A stretch of 13,020 nt of DNA, from positions 1-13,020 of the forward strand of contig CALBLI010000035.1 in NCBI GenBank assembly GCA_937896065.1, given 5' to 3'. The stretch's first letter is position 1; each line of letters begins with the position of its first letter. Positions 7,074-13,020 of this stretch are shown here, piece by piece. Under the pieces are notes generated by a model that did no database searches, had not been told where the DNA came from, and was given only the letters and a program-made list of their open reading frames with translations. Source of the DNA: an uncultured Caryophanales bacterium. Lineage in GTDB: Bacteria > Bacillota_I > Bacilli_A > RFN20 > CAG-288. A program made the translations under genes and the position numbers.

Positions 7074-9671
7074 ATGTCTGAATTAAAAAGAAATTATGTT
7101 GTCACTGGAATGACTTGTTCATCCTGTGTAAATCATGTTGAAAAAGCTGTTAAAAAAGTTAGTGGTGTGAAAAATGTGAATGTTTCCTTACTTACTAATT
7201 CAATGGAAGTTATCTTAAATAATGATATTGATGATAAATTAATAACTAATGCTGTTAAAAACGTAGGTTATGGAATTAAAAATACTATTAAAAATGCTGA
7301 TATAAATGATGATGCAAAAGATGAAGAAAGTAAAAAGCTATTATATATTTTAATTTTTTCATTTATTTTCCTTGTTCCATTATTTTATTTATCTATGGGA
7401 TACATGATGGATTGGAATATTGGTGTATTAAAAGAAAGAGTATTATTACTTGCAATAATTGAATTTTTACTTTCTTTCATCATTTTAATACTGAATAGAA
7501 GATTCTTCATATCTGGCTACAAATCAATTGTTCATAAAGCATTAAGTATGGATACTTTAGTATCCCTTGGTAGTGGTGTTGCTTTCATCTATTCAACTGT
7601 CATATTGTTGATGATGGCAAATGGGGTTAAAGTAGATACTGATTACACTACAATTGTTCACTATTCGATGAATTTAAATTTTGAAACAGCTGGCATGGTT
7701 CCTACTTTAATAACGATTGGCAAACTGCTTGAAAGTGTTTCTAAAGGCAAGACTACTTCCGCAATTAGAAGTTTAGCTAAGTTATCGGTCAAAGAAGCTA
7801 CTTTAATTGATGGAGACAAAGAAAAATTAATAAAAACTGAAGATGTAAAAGTGAACGATATTCTTCTTGTTAGACCTGGTGAATATTTTCCTGTAGATGG
7901 AACTATAATTTCTGGTGAATGTTCAGTTGATGAATCATCATTAACTGGTGAATCAATACCTATTTATAAAAAAATAAATGATGAGGTAAAATCATCAACT
8001 GTCAATTTAAATGGTGTTATAAAGATGCGTGCTACTAAAGTTGGAAAGGATACAACTTTGAATAAAATAATTGATATGGTAAAAGAAGCTTCTTCATCAA
8101 AAGCACCGATTACTAGAATTGCTGATAAAGTATCTGGTATCTTTGTTCCTACAATATTGATTATAGCTGTTATCACTTTTATAACATGGCTATGCATTTC
8201 TAAAAATTTTACAATGTCACATCATTTAAATGAAAGTTATTTAACTTATTCATTAAATAAAGCGATATCAGTTTTAGTTATTGCTTGTCCATGTGCACTA
8301 GGATTAGCTACACCTGTTGCAATTATGGTAGGAAGTGGAAAAGCTGCTAAAAATGGAATCTTATTTAAAAATGCAACTGCACTTGAAAATTTATCACATG
8401 TAGACTTTGCTGTTTTTGATAAGACTGGTACTATTACAAATGGAAAATTAAATGTCGTTGATGTTGTTGTATTTTCAAATGAAATTGATAAAGATGAGCT
8501 TTTGAAAATTGCTTATTCAATTGAAAAAAATTCAAAACATCCACTTGCTGTTGCCATTAATAATTATGCAAAAAATAATGAAATTTCATTTTATGAAGGA
8601 AACGAGTTTAAAGAAATATCAGGTAAAGGTGTCAGTATAAAAATTGATGAGCTTAATTATAGTGCAATAAGTTTTAAAACCTTAAAAGAATTGTCTATCG
8701 AATATGATGAAAAGTTTTTAAATACATATAATGATTTATCAAATGAAGGTAAGACACCATTAATATTTTTAAAAGAGAAACAAGTAATTGGAATAATTGC
8801 CTTAAAAGACACTATCAAAGATGACGCCTTAAAGACAATAAAATGTTTAAAAGAAATGAATATTATTCCTATTATGCTAACTGGTGATAATAAAATGACT
8901 GCTAAAAAAATCAGTAGTGAAGTTCAATTAGATTATTATGTATCTGAATTATTACCTGATGAGAAACTTCAAATCATATCTCTTCTTCAAAAGCAAGGTA
9001 AGGTTTTGATGATAGGTGATGGAATAAATGATGCTCCTGCACTGACTAAAGCCGACAGTTCAATGGCAATATCGGCTAGTGATATTGCTCTTGATAGTGC
9101 TTCAATTGTTCTTTTAAAATCATCACTGATGGATGTTGTTGGGGCTATTAATTTGTCTAGATATACATTATTAAATATAAAAGAAAATCTTTTTTTTGCT
9201 TTTATTTACAATATCATCATGATTCCAATTGCTGCTGGTGTATTTTCTCAAACAAATGTTGAACTGCTTATGAATATGAAACCATATTATGGTGCATTAG
9301 CAATGTCACTATCATCAATATGTGTTGTCTTAAATGCATTGAGAATTAATTTGTTTAAGTTATACGATTCATTTTTTATAAGGCATAAAAAAATTAAATT
9401 TGACGATACAGTTTTAAAAAATGAAAATGACCATGAAATTAATTATCAAAAAGAAGTTATTAAAATTGAGGATATGATGTGTGAAAATTGCATCAGGCAT
9501 GTTAAAGAAACACTTGAAAGCATTGATGGCATTAAGGATGTGAATGTCTCTTTAAAAGATTTAAACGCTACAATTTTAAAAAGAGAAAATGTTGATGATA
9601 ATTTAATAATAGATAGTATCAAAAATATTGGTTATAATGTTACTGACATAAAAAAGGAGGAAATGAAATGA
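7074..9671 (+). CDS. copA: Cu+-exporting P1B-type ATPase CopA with HMA domains at both ends
   Basis: Membrane pump that exports Cu+ from the cytoplasm using ATP. In order: N-terminal HMA domain (about 7-70) with MTCSSC (C15, C18); helices near 87-107, 121-141, 157-182 and 206-222; actuator TGES (291-294); helix with CPC (405-407); phosphorylation site DKTGT (D449); nucleotide-binding HP (489-490); hinge GDGINDAP (648-655); last helices near 700-722 and 740-757 with YN (712-713) and MSLSS (744-748), matching the Cu+-specific pattern. Unusually, a second HMA domain follows the last helix (about 793-860, MMCENC with C803 and C806), giving 865 aa. The weak AAAGG (7055-7059) lies 14 bp before the ATG, so coupling to csoR is likely. 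The stop overlaps copZ as ATGA. Confidence 0.95.
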   Translation: MSELKRNYVVTGMTCSSCVNHVEKAVKKVSGVKNVNVSLLTNSMEVILNNDIDDKLITNAVKNVGYGIKNTIKNADINDDAKDEESKKLLYILIFSFIFLVPLFYLSMGYMMDWNIGVLKERVLLLAIIEFLLSFIILILNRRFFISGYKSIVHKALSMDTLVSLGSGVAFIYSTVILLMMANGVKVDTDYTTIVHYSMNLNFETAGMVPTLITIGKLLESVSKGKTTSAIRSLAKLSVKEATLIDGDKEKLIKTEDVKVNDILLVRPGEYFPVDGTIISGECSVDESSLTGESIPIYKKINDEVKSSTVNLNGVIKMRATKVGKDTTLNKIIDMVKEASSSKAPITRIADKVSGIFVPTILIIAVITFITWLCISKNFTMSHHLNESYLTYSLNKAISVLVIACPCALGLATPVAIMVGSGKAAKNGILFKNATALENLSHVDFAVFDKTGTITNGKLNVVDVVVFSNEIDKDELLKIAYSIEKNSKHPLAVAINNYAKNNEISFYEGNEFKEISGKGVSIKIDELNYSAISFKTLKELSIEYDEKFLNTYNDLSNEGKTPLIFLKEKQVIGIIALKDTIKDDALKTIKCLKEMNIIPIMLTGDNKMTAKKISSEVQLDYYVSELLPDEKLQIISLLQKQGKVLMIGDGINDAPALTKADSSMAISASDIALDSASIVLLKSSLMDVVGAINLSRYTLLNIKENLFFAFIYNIIMIPIAAGVFSQTNVELLMNMKPYYGALAMSLSSICVVLNALRINLFKLYDSFFIRHKKIKFDDTVLKNENDHEINYQKEVIKIEDMMCENCIRHVKETLESIDGIKDVNVSLKDLNATILKRENVDDNLIIDSIKNIGYNVTDIKKEEMK

Positions 9672-9871
9672 TAATAACATTAAAAGTTACAGGTATGAAA
9701 TGCACAGGATGTGAGAATCATGCTAAAGAAGAATTGTTTAAAGTCAAAGGTGTAAAAGAGGTCAAAGTTGATCGAAGTAACAATCAAATTGAAGTGGTTG
9801 CTGCAGATGATGTTTTGAAAGCTAACTTAATAAGTGCTATAAATGATAATACTCATTTTCATGCTGAATAA
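9668..9871 (+). CDS. copZ: Copper chaperone CopZ
   Basis: A 67-aa single HMA-fold protein that should carry Cu+ in the cytoplasm and hand it to CopA. The metal motif is GMKCTGC with C12 and C15. The beta-alpha-beta pattern follows, with VKGVKEVKVDRSNNQIEV typical of the family. The C-terminal loop ends THFHAE in place of the usual GY-type ending, placing H63 and H65 near the metal site by analogy with cyanobacterial Atx1. The strong ribosome site AAGGAGG (9654-9660) lies inside the end of copA, and the ATGA overlap couples the two. Last gene of the operon, followed by a hairpin terminator. Confidence 0.92.
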   Translation: MIITLKVTGMKCTGCENHAKEELFKVKGVKEVKVDRSNNQIEVVAADDVLKANLISAINDNTHFHAE

Positions 9872-9892
9872 AAATGAAATATTATCTTAATT

Positions 9893-9927
9893 AAAAGACT
9901 CTTTTTAAAAAGAGCCTTTTTTATTTT
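9893..9927. terminator. Terminator of the copper operon, overlapping the end of the convergent gene
   Basis: Inverted repeat CTCTTTTT/AAAAAGAG (9899-9914), extended by G-C and A-T pairs (9893-9897 with 9916-9920) across one mismatch, followed on + by TTTTTTATTTT. The minus-strand gene's TAA (9907-9905) lies in the hairpin, which can also act for that gene with a weaker T tract. Confidence 0.82.
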
Positions 9928-10405
9928 CCTTATTTAAGGCAATAAGTGTTTTATTATCTAATCGATAAGTAGTCCATTCATTCATAGGGACACTACCAAG
10001 TGATTTATAAAATTTAATGCTCGTTTTGTTCCAATTTAAACATGTCCACTCCATTCTTCCACAATCATTTACAACAGCAATATTTATAAGCTCATTAAAT
10101 AAAAGCTTACCATATCCACAATGTCGATATTTTTCATAAATGAATAAATCTTCTAAATATAATGTTGTTTTGCCAACAAATGTTGAATAGTTATAAAAAT
10201 AAAGTGCAAAACCAATTTCTTTATCATTTAAGAGAAGAAAAATCACTTCAGCAACTTTTTTATCAAAAAGAAGTGATTTTATCTTGCTTTCATCATTTAA
10301 AACTTGATCACTCATTTTTTCATATTCAGCAATAGCTTTGATAAAAGTTAATATTAGTGCACTATCTTTTTTTTCTGCTTTTCTAAATGATATTTTCTCT
10401 TCCAT
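9905..10405 (-). CDS. GNAT acetyltransferase, diamine/thialysine N-acetyltransferase-like
   Basis: Acetyl-CoA-dependent N-acetyltransferase of 166 aa. It closely fits the SSAT/thialysine acetyltransferase subgroup: IAEYEKM (25-31), GFALYFYNYSTF (65-76), YLEDLFIYEKYRHCGYGK (83-100) with the acetyl-CoA loop R94-x-x-G97-x-G99, and MEWTCLNWNKTSIKFYKSLG (118-137). Likely substrates are polyamines or small amines such as thialysine; the exact one cannot be read from sequence. I chose the ATG at 10405 because AGAGGT (10410-10415) precedes it and the family motif RKAEKKDS starts there. The longer frame from 10456 would run through the tRNA terminator hairpin. It follows the two tRNA genes; no separate promoter is evident, so terminator read-through may supply its transcript. 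Its last codons lie in the copper operon terminator. Confidence 0.88.
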   Translation of the reverse strand: MEEKISFRKAEKKDSALILTFIKAIAEYEKMSDQVLNDESKIKSLLFDKKVAEVIFLLLNDKEIGFALYFYNYSTFVGKTTLYLEDLFIYEKYRHCGYGKLLFNELINIAVVNDCGRMEWTCLNWNKTSIKFYKSLGSVPMNEWTTYRLDNKTLIALNKENKKGSF

Positions 10406-10421
10406 ATGTACCTCTATAAAT

Positions 10422-10446
10422 AAAAAAACTCTGATATACTCAGAGT
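10422..10446 (-). terminator. Terminator of the tRNA-Asp/tRNA-Gly operon
   Basis: On the minus strand, ACTCTGA (10446-10440), a 5-base loop, TCAGAGT (10434-10428), then a T run (10428-10422). It lies 15 bp after the tRNA-Gly CCA end and just before the acetyltransferase ribosome site. Confidence 0.82.
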
Positions 10447-10460
10447 GAAAAGTCAAATAA

Positions 10461-10534
10461 TGGAGCTAGCGACGGGAATCGAACCCGCATATCAACCTTG
10501 GCAAGGTCGTGTTCTACCACTGAACTACGCCAGC
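10461..10534 (-). tRNA. tRNA-Gly(GCC)
   Basis: 74 nt including an encoded CCA. Acceptor GCTGGCG pairs with CGCTAGC (one G-T wobble). The D arm is GTTC/GAAC, the anticodon arm CGACC-TTGCCAA-GGTTG gives anticodon GCC, and the T arm has GGTTCGATTCC. Discriminator U73 fits glycine. It lies 2 bp after tRNA-Asp in the same transcript. Confidence 0.96.
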
Positions 10535-10536
10535 AG

Positions 10537-10613
10537 TGGCGGATCCTACGGGATTTGAACCCGTGATCTTCTCCGTGACAGGGAGACGTGATAGGCCTCT
10601 ACACTAAGGATCC
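10537..10613 (-). tRNA. tRNA-Asp(GTC)
   Basis: 77 nt including an encoded CCA. Acceptor GGATCCT pairs fully with AGGATCC. The anticodon arm TCTCC-CTGTCAC-GGAGA gives anticodon GTC, the T arm is ACGGG-TTCAAAT-CCCGT, and discriminator G73 fits aspartate. First gene of the tRNA pair, about 12 bp after the predicted start point. Confidence 0.96.
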
Positions 10614-10631
10614 ATTTTCAAACGCCTAATA

Positions 10632-10661
10632 ATTATAACAAAACAGCTTTTGAAAAATCAA
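10632..10661 (-). promoter_or_regulatory. Promoter of the tRNA-Asp/tRNA-Gly operon
   Basis: Minus-strand TTGATT (10661-10656), an 18-bp spacer and perfect TATAAT (10637-10632), 18 bp before the first tRNA base. Confidence 0.75.
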
Positions 10662-10682
10662 GTATTTTTTTTAAAAATATAA

Positions 10683-10704
10683 ATATTTGCTTGGTTTCAA
10701 ATAT
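10683..10704 (-). terminator. Possible weak terminator after the cysS unit
   Basis: ATATTTG and CAAATAT form a 7-bp AT-rich stem with an 8-base loop, starting 7 bp after the last gene's stop, and are followed on the minus strand by TTTATATTTTT. The stem is weak, so read-through into the tRNA genes is possible. Confidence 0.4.
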
Positions 10705-10710
10705 ATAAGA

Positions 10711-11160
10711 TTATTCAATAAGAAGCTCGTATTTTATAAAATATTCATTATTTAAAGAAAATAAATCATGTGCAAAATTTAGTAATTCATTGATTTCATC
10801 ATGAGTTTTATTTTCATCAATCAAATTATAATTAGCTTCTTTTAATAAACCTGGTTTAATATTTAAATTATTATTGAAATAGAAAAGCAAATGAAGAGAA
10901 TGATTATAAGAAAAACTCTCGTTTACTTGCAAGTCATCTTCATTATCATCAATGAGATAATAAGTGAATCCAAGTATATATTTTTTTTCATTATTTTTAG
11001 AAGTCTCGTAATTTTCTAAAAGCAAAGCAGGAAGATTATTTTTATTTTCATCAAAAAAAATATAAGTAAAATCAGTGATAATTTTAAAATCTTTCATCAA
11101 ATCATCACTGATCATGTTTTTAAGAAAATAATCTTTTGATTTTAAAAAGATTTCATTCAT
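10711..11160 (-). CDS. Unrecognised acidic protein coupled to cysS
   Basis: A 149-aa protein I do not recognise. It is acidic and Asn-rich, has no signal peptide or membrane helix, and alternates beta-like stretches (TYIFFDE, KYILGFTYYLID, SLHLLFYFNN) with a helical C-terminal part (HDEINELLNFAHDLFSLNNEYF). The start overlaps the cysS stop by one base (TAATG), with AAAGGT at 11169-11174, 8 bp upstream, so it is co-translated with cysS. In many Firmicutes the gene after cysS is mini-ribonuclease III (mrnC), but the mrnC motifs are absent, so that label should not be transferred by position. Last gene before a weak hairpin and the tRNA promoter. Confidence 0.72.
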   Translation of the reverse strand: MNEIFLKSKDYFLKNMISDDLMKDFKIITDFTYIFFDENKNNLPALLLENYETSKNNEKKYILGFTYYLIDDNEDDLQVNESFSYNHSLHLLFYFNNNLNIKPGLLKEANYNLIDENKTHDEINELLNFAHDLFSLNNEYFIKYELLIE

Positions 11161-12506
11161 TAAAGGATACCTTTCTCAATAAGCTTCTTTCGATAAATAT
11201 CACTTTTTTCGTAATCTTTATTGTTTCTAGCTTCATTATAAAGATCAAAATTGGAAATATCATCATTTGTTAAATCCTCAATGATAAATCTTAGGCCAAG
11301 AATAGATGATAATTTTAAAATTGTATTATATGTTAGTAATATATCATTATTATCACTATCTTTTTTAGCAAGTAATGAATTTAAATTCTTTAAACATCTT
11401 TCAAGAATGGTAATTGCATTGCTAGTTTTTAAATCATCACACAAATATGATATAAATTCGCTATAAGTATCTTTATCAAATAAACTATTAAATTTATATT
11501 TTTCAAGTTGAAGTTTATATTTTGCTTTTTTAAGTGAGGTATGAATCTTTTTATCTTTGTCATCAAATGAATTTAGAATTTCTTCTTCATAATTGACTGG
11601 ACTGCGATATGGAGTTGATAAGAAGAATAATCTAACAGCGTTAGCAGTATGTCTATTTAAAACATCTTTAGCAAGGATTGAATTGCCGAGTGATTTTGAC
11701 ATCTTTTCACCATTTGTCAGTAAAAATCCACAATGCATCCAGTAATTAGCTAGTATTGTACCATTATGTGCTAAAGACTGGGCTATTTCATTTTCATGAT
11801 GTGGAAACTTCAAATCAAAACCTCCTCCATGAATATCAATAAGTGGAGAATGAAAGATAGAATTTACCATGCAAACACATTCAGTATGCCAACCTGGTCT
11901 TCCTCTACCAACTAAAGTATCAAATTTGATTCCTTCATCATCAGTAAGTTTCCATAAAACAAAATCAAGTGGTGATTCCTTATCACTGTTTTCTTCAATT
12001 CTTTTTCCACTTTCCAAATCTTTAATGGTTTGTTTAGAAAGCTTTCCATAATTTAAAACCTTATTGATTCTAAAGAATGTATCATTATTTTTATAATAAG
12101 CATATCCCATATTTTTTAGCTCATCAATAAAAACTGCCATTTTTTCAATATATTCACTAGCTTTAGGATGAGCATATAATTTTTCAACGTTGAGTTTATC
12201 TAGAAGTTCTTCATAAGCATCAATATAAAATTCAGATAGCTGTTTTTCAGTCTTGTTTTCAATCTTAGCTTGTTTAATTATTTTATCGTCAATGTCAGTA
12301 TAGTTAGAAACAAGTTTAACATTATAGCCAACCTCTTTAAAAACACGTGAGAGAACATCGAAGGTAACAGTAGGTCTAAAGTTTCCTAAATGGACATAAT
12401 TATAAACTGTTGGTCCACAATAATAGATGTTAACTTCTCCTTCTTTGATAGGTTTAAATTCTTCAATTCTACCAGTATATGAGTTATATAATTTAATTGT
12501 GTTCAT
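11160..12506 (-). CDS. cysS: Cysteinyl-tRNA synthetase
   Basis: Class I aminoacyl-tRNA synthetase that charges tRNA-Cys; 448 aa, close to the usual 460. The ATP-binding HIGH motif is HLGN (39-42) within YYCGPTVYNYVHLGNFRP, and KMSKS is at 268-272. The catalytic zinc ligands expected from the E. coli enzyme are present as C30, C210, H236 and E240 in GWHTEC and FPHHENEIAQS. The C-terminal third is the helical anticodon-binding region. The ribosome site GAGGAGA (12513-12519) lies inside the end of the upstream ABC gene, which cysS overlaps by 14 bp. No T-box leader can be present at this position because cysS is an internal operon gene here; any such control would lie beyond the right edge. Confidence 0.96.
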   Translation of the reverse strand: MNTIKLYNSYTGRIEEFKPIKEGEVNIYYCGPTVYNYVHLGNFRPTVTFDVLSRVFKEVGYNVKLVSNYTDIDDKIIKQAKIENKTEKQLSEFYIDAYEELLDKLNVEKLYAHPKASEYIEKMAVFIDELKNMGYAYYKNNDTFFRINKVLNYGKLSKQTIKDLESGKRIEENSDKESPLDFVLWKLTDDEGIKFDTLVGRGRPGWHTECVCMVNSIFHSPLIDIHGGGFDLKFPHHENEIAQSLAHNGTILANYWMHCGFLLTNGEKMSKSLGNSILAKDVLNRHTANAVRLFFLSTPYRSPVNYEEEILNSFDDKDKKIHTSLKKAKYKLQLEKYKFNSLFDKDTYSEFISYLCDDLKTSNAITILERCLKNLNSLLAKKDSDNNDILLTYNTILKLSSILGLRFIIEDLTNDDISNFDLYNEARNNKDYEKSDIYRKKLIEKGIL

Positions 12507-13020
12507 AACTTATCTCCTCATTATTTAGATTCTTTTCCATATTTTGAAGTTTATATAAATTGTAATATTTTCCTTCAAGATTCATAAGTTCTTGATGATT
12601 TCCTTCTTCAATTATTTGGCCATGATTGATGACAAAGATGTGATCAGCATTTTTAATTGTTGATAAACGATGGGCAACAATGATTAAAGTTCCAATACTT
12701 CTCATCTCTTCAAGTGATTTTTGAATAAGACGTTCAGTTTCAGTATCAATATTACTTGTTGCCTCATCAAGTAAAACTAAAGAAGGATGATACGCTAATG
12801 TTCTAGCAAAGGAGATCAACTGTCTTTGACCAGCTGAGAAATTGTTTCCTTTTTCGCTAACATGTTCATTATAGCCATCAGGAAGTTTAGATATAAAGGT
12901 ATCGGCACCAACTCTTTTTGCATCATCAATTATTTCTTCATCACTGATATTTGAATTTTCAAGTGAAATATTATCTTTAATAGAACCAGTAAATAAGAAG
13001 ACATCTTGCATCATGACGCC
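12493..13020 (-). CDS. ABC exporter ATPase domain, C-terminal part (cut by window edge)
   Basis: The visible 175 aa are the end of a type I ABC exporter half-transporter (fused membrane and ATPase parts). The frame stays open to base 13020, so the Met codons near 13014 are internal. Counting from the edge, it shows the Q-loop (VMMQDVFLF, 2-10), the signature FSAGQ (61-65, a variant of LSGGQ), Walker B LVLLDE with the catalytic Glu (81-86), the D-loop and the H-loop His117 in AHRLSTI. FSAGQRQLISFAR is common in MsbA/MdlB/YfiC-like multidrug or lipid exporters, often heterodimers. Walker A and the membrane domain lie outside the window. The last 14 bp overlap cysS and include its ribosome site. 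Substrate unknown. Confidence 0.9.
   Translation of the reverse strand, partial: GVMMQDVFLFTGSIKDNISLENSNISDEEIIDDAKRVGADTFISKLPDGYNEHVSEKGNNFSAGQRQLISFARTLAYHPSLVLLDEATSNIDTETERLIQKSLEEMRSIGTLIIVAHRLSTIKNADHIFVINHGQIIEEGNHQELMNLEGKYYNLYKLQNMEKNLNNEEISYEHN

Noticed and set aside
7074..7300. Programmed frameshift after the first HMA domain of copA, as reported for E. coli copA
   Set aside because: I find no convincing slippery heptamer plus structure near the end of the domain, and a separate copZ gene is already present.
10406..10456. 17-codon N-terminal extension of the acetyltransferase
   Set aside because: It overlaps the tRNA terminator hairpin, lacks a ribosome site, and is not part of the family fold.
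1..13020. Mycoplasma-type code with TGA as Trp, suggested by the extreme AT content
   Set aside because: TGA ends copA and the gene before mtaB exactly at overlap junctions, and Trp residues are encoded by TGG.

Overview
The window is strongly AT-rich DNA from a low-GC Gram-positive-type bacterium. The probable source is a host-associated member of the Bacilli/Erysipelotrichia-like part of the Firmicutes; that placement is inferred from gene content (BspA-like leucine-rich repeat lipoprotein, csoR-copA-copZ, KDG catabolism, MtaB) and base composition, not from a marker gene. TGA is used as a stop (the gene before mtaB and copA both end in TGA) and Trp is TGG, so this is the standard bacterial code and not the mycoplasma code. 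Genes are tightly packed, many with 1-14 bp overlaps, and no gene-free stretch exceeds 300 bases.

Layout, left to right. Bases 1-2343 hold a surface lipoprotein gene of the BspA/LRR_5 type on the + strand, behind a promoter region containing an exact (AT)12 tract. A bidirectional terminator (2361-2390) separates it from a minus-strand operon, kdgA-kdgK (4116 to 2420). That operon has its own promoter, with an 18-bp perfect palindrome just after the start point, and encodes the last two steps of 2-keto-3-deoxygluconate breakdown to pyruvate and glyceraldehyde 3-phosphate. Next on the minus strand is a three-gene unit (6667 to 4217): two unrecognised proteins followed by the tRNA methylthiotransferase mtaB, joined by stop/start coupling. 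The A7 run at the junction before mtaB is in the right phase for -1 frameshifting.

Divergent from that unit, on the + strand, is the copper homeostasis operon csoR-copA-copZ (6771-9871). A textbook TTGACA/TATAAT promoter carries a CsoR-type operator (ATACCC-N5-GGGTAT) at the start point. CopA is a Cu+ efflux P1B-ATPase with a metal-binding domain at both ends, and CopZ is a small copper chaperone with an unusual His-containing C-terminal loop. A hairpin terminator closes the operon and overlaps the stop codon of a convergent minus-strand GNAT acetyltransferase gene.

The right side is all minus strand: the C-terminal ATPase part of an ABC exporter (cut by the window edge), cysS, an unrecognised acidic protein coupled to cysS, then a promoter, tRNA-Asp(GTC), tRNA-Gly(GCC), a terminator, and the acetyltransferase. 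Most of the content is housekeeping or metal handling. The points most worth checking are the repeat-controlled promoter of the surface protein, the unknown genes coupled to mtaB and to cysS, the kdg operator and the CopA/CopZ domain variants. I see no CRISPR array, insertion sequence, prophage or defence cluster.
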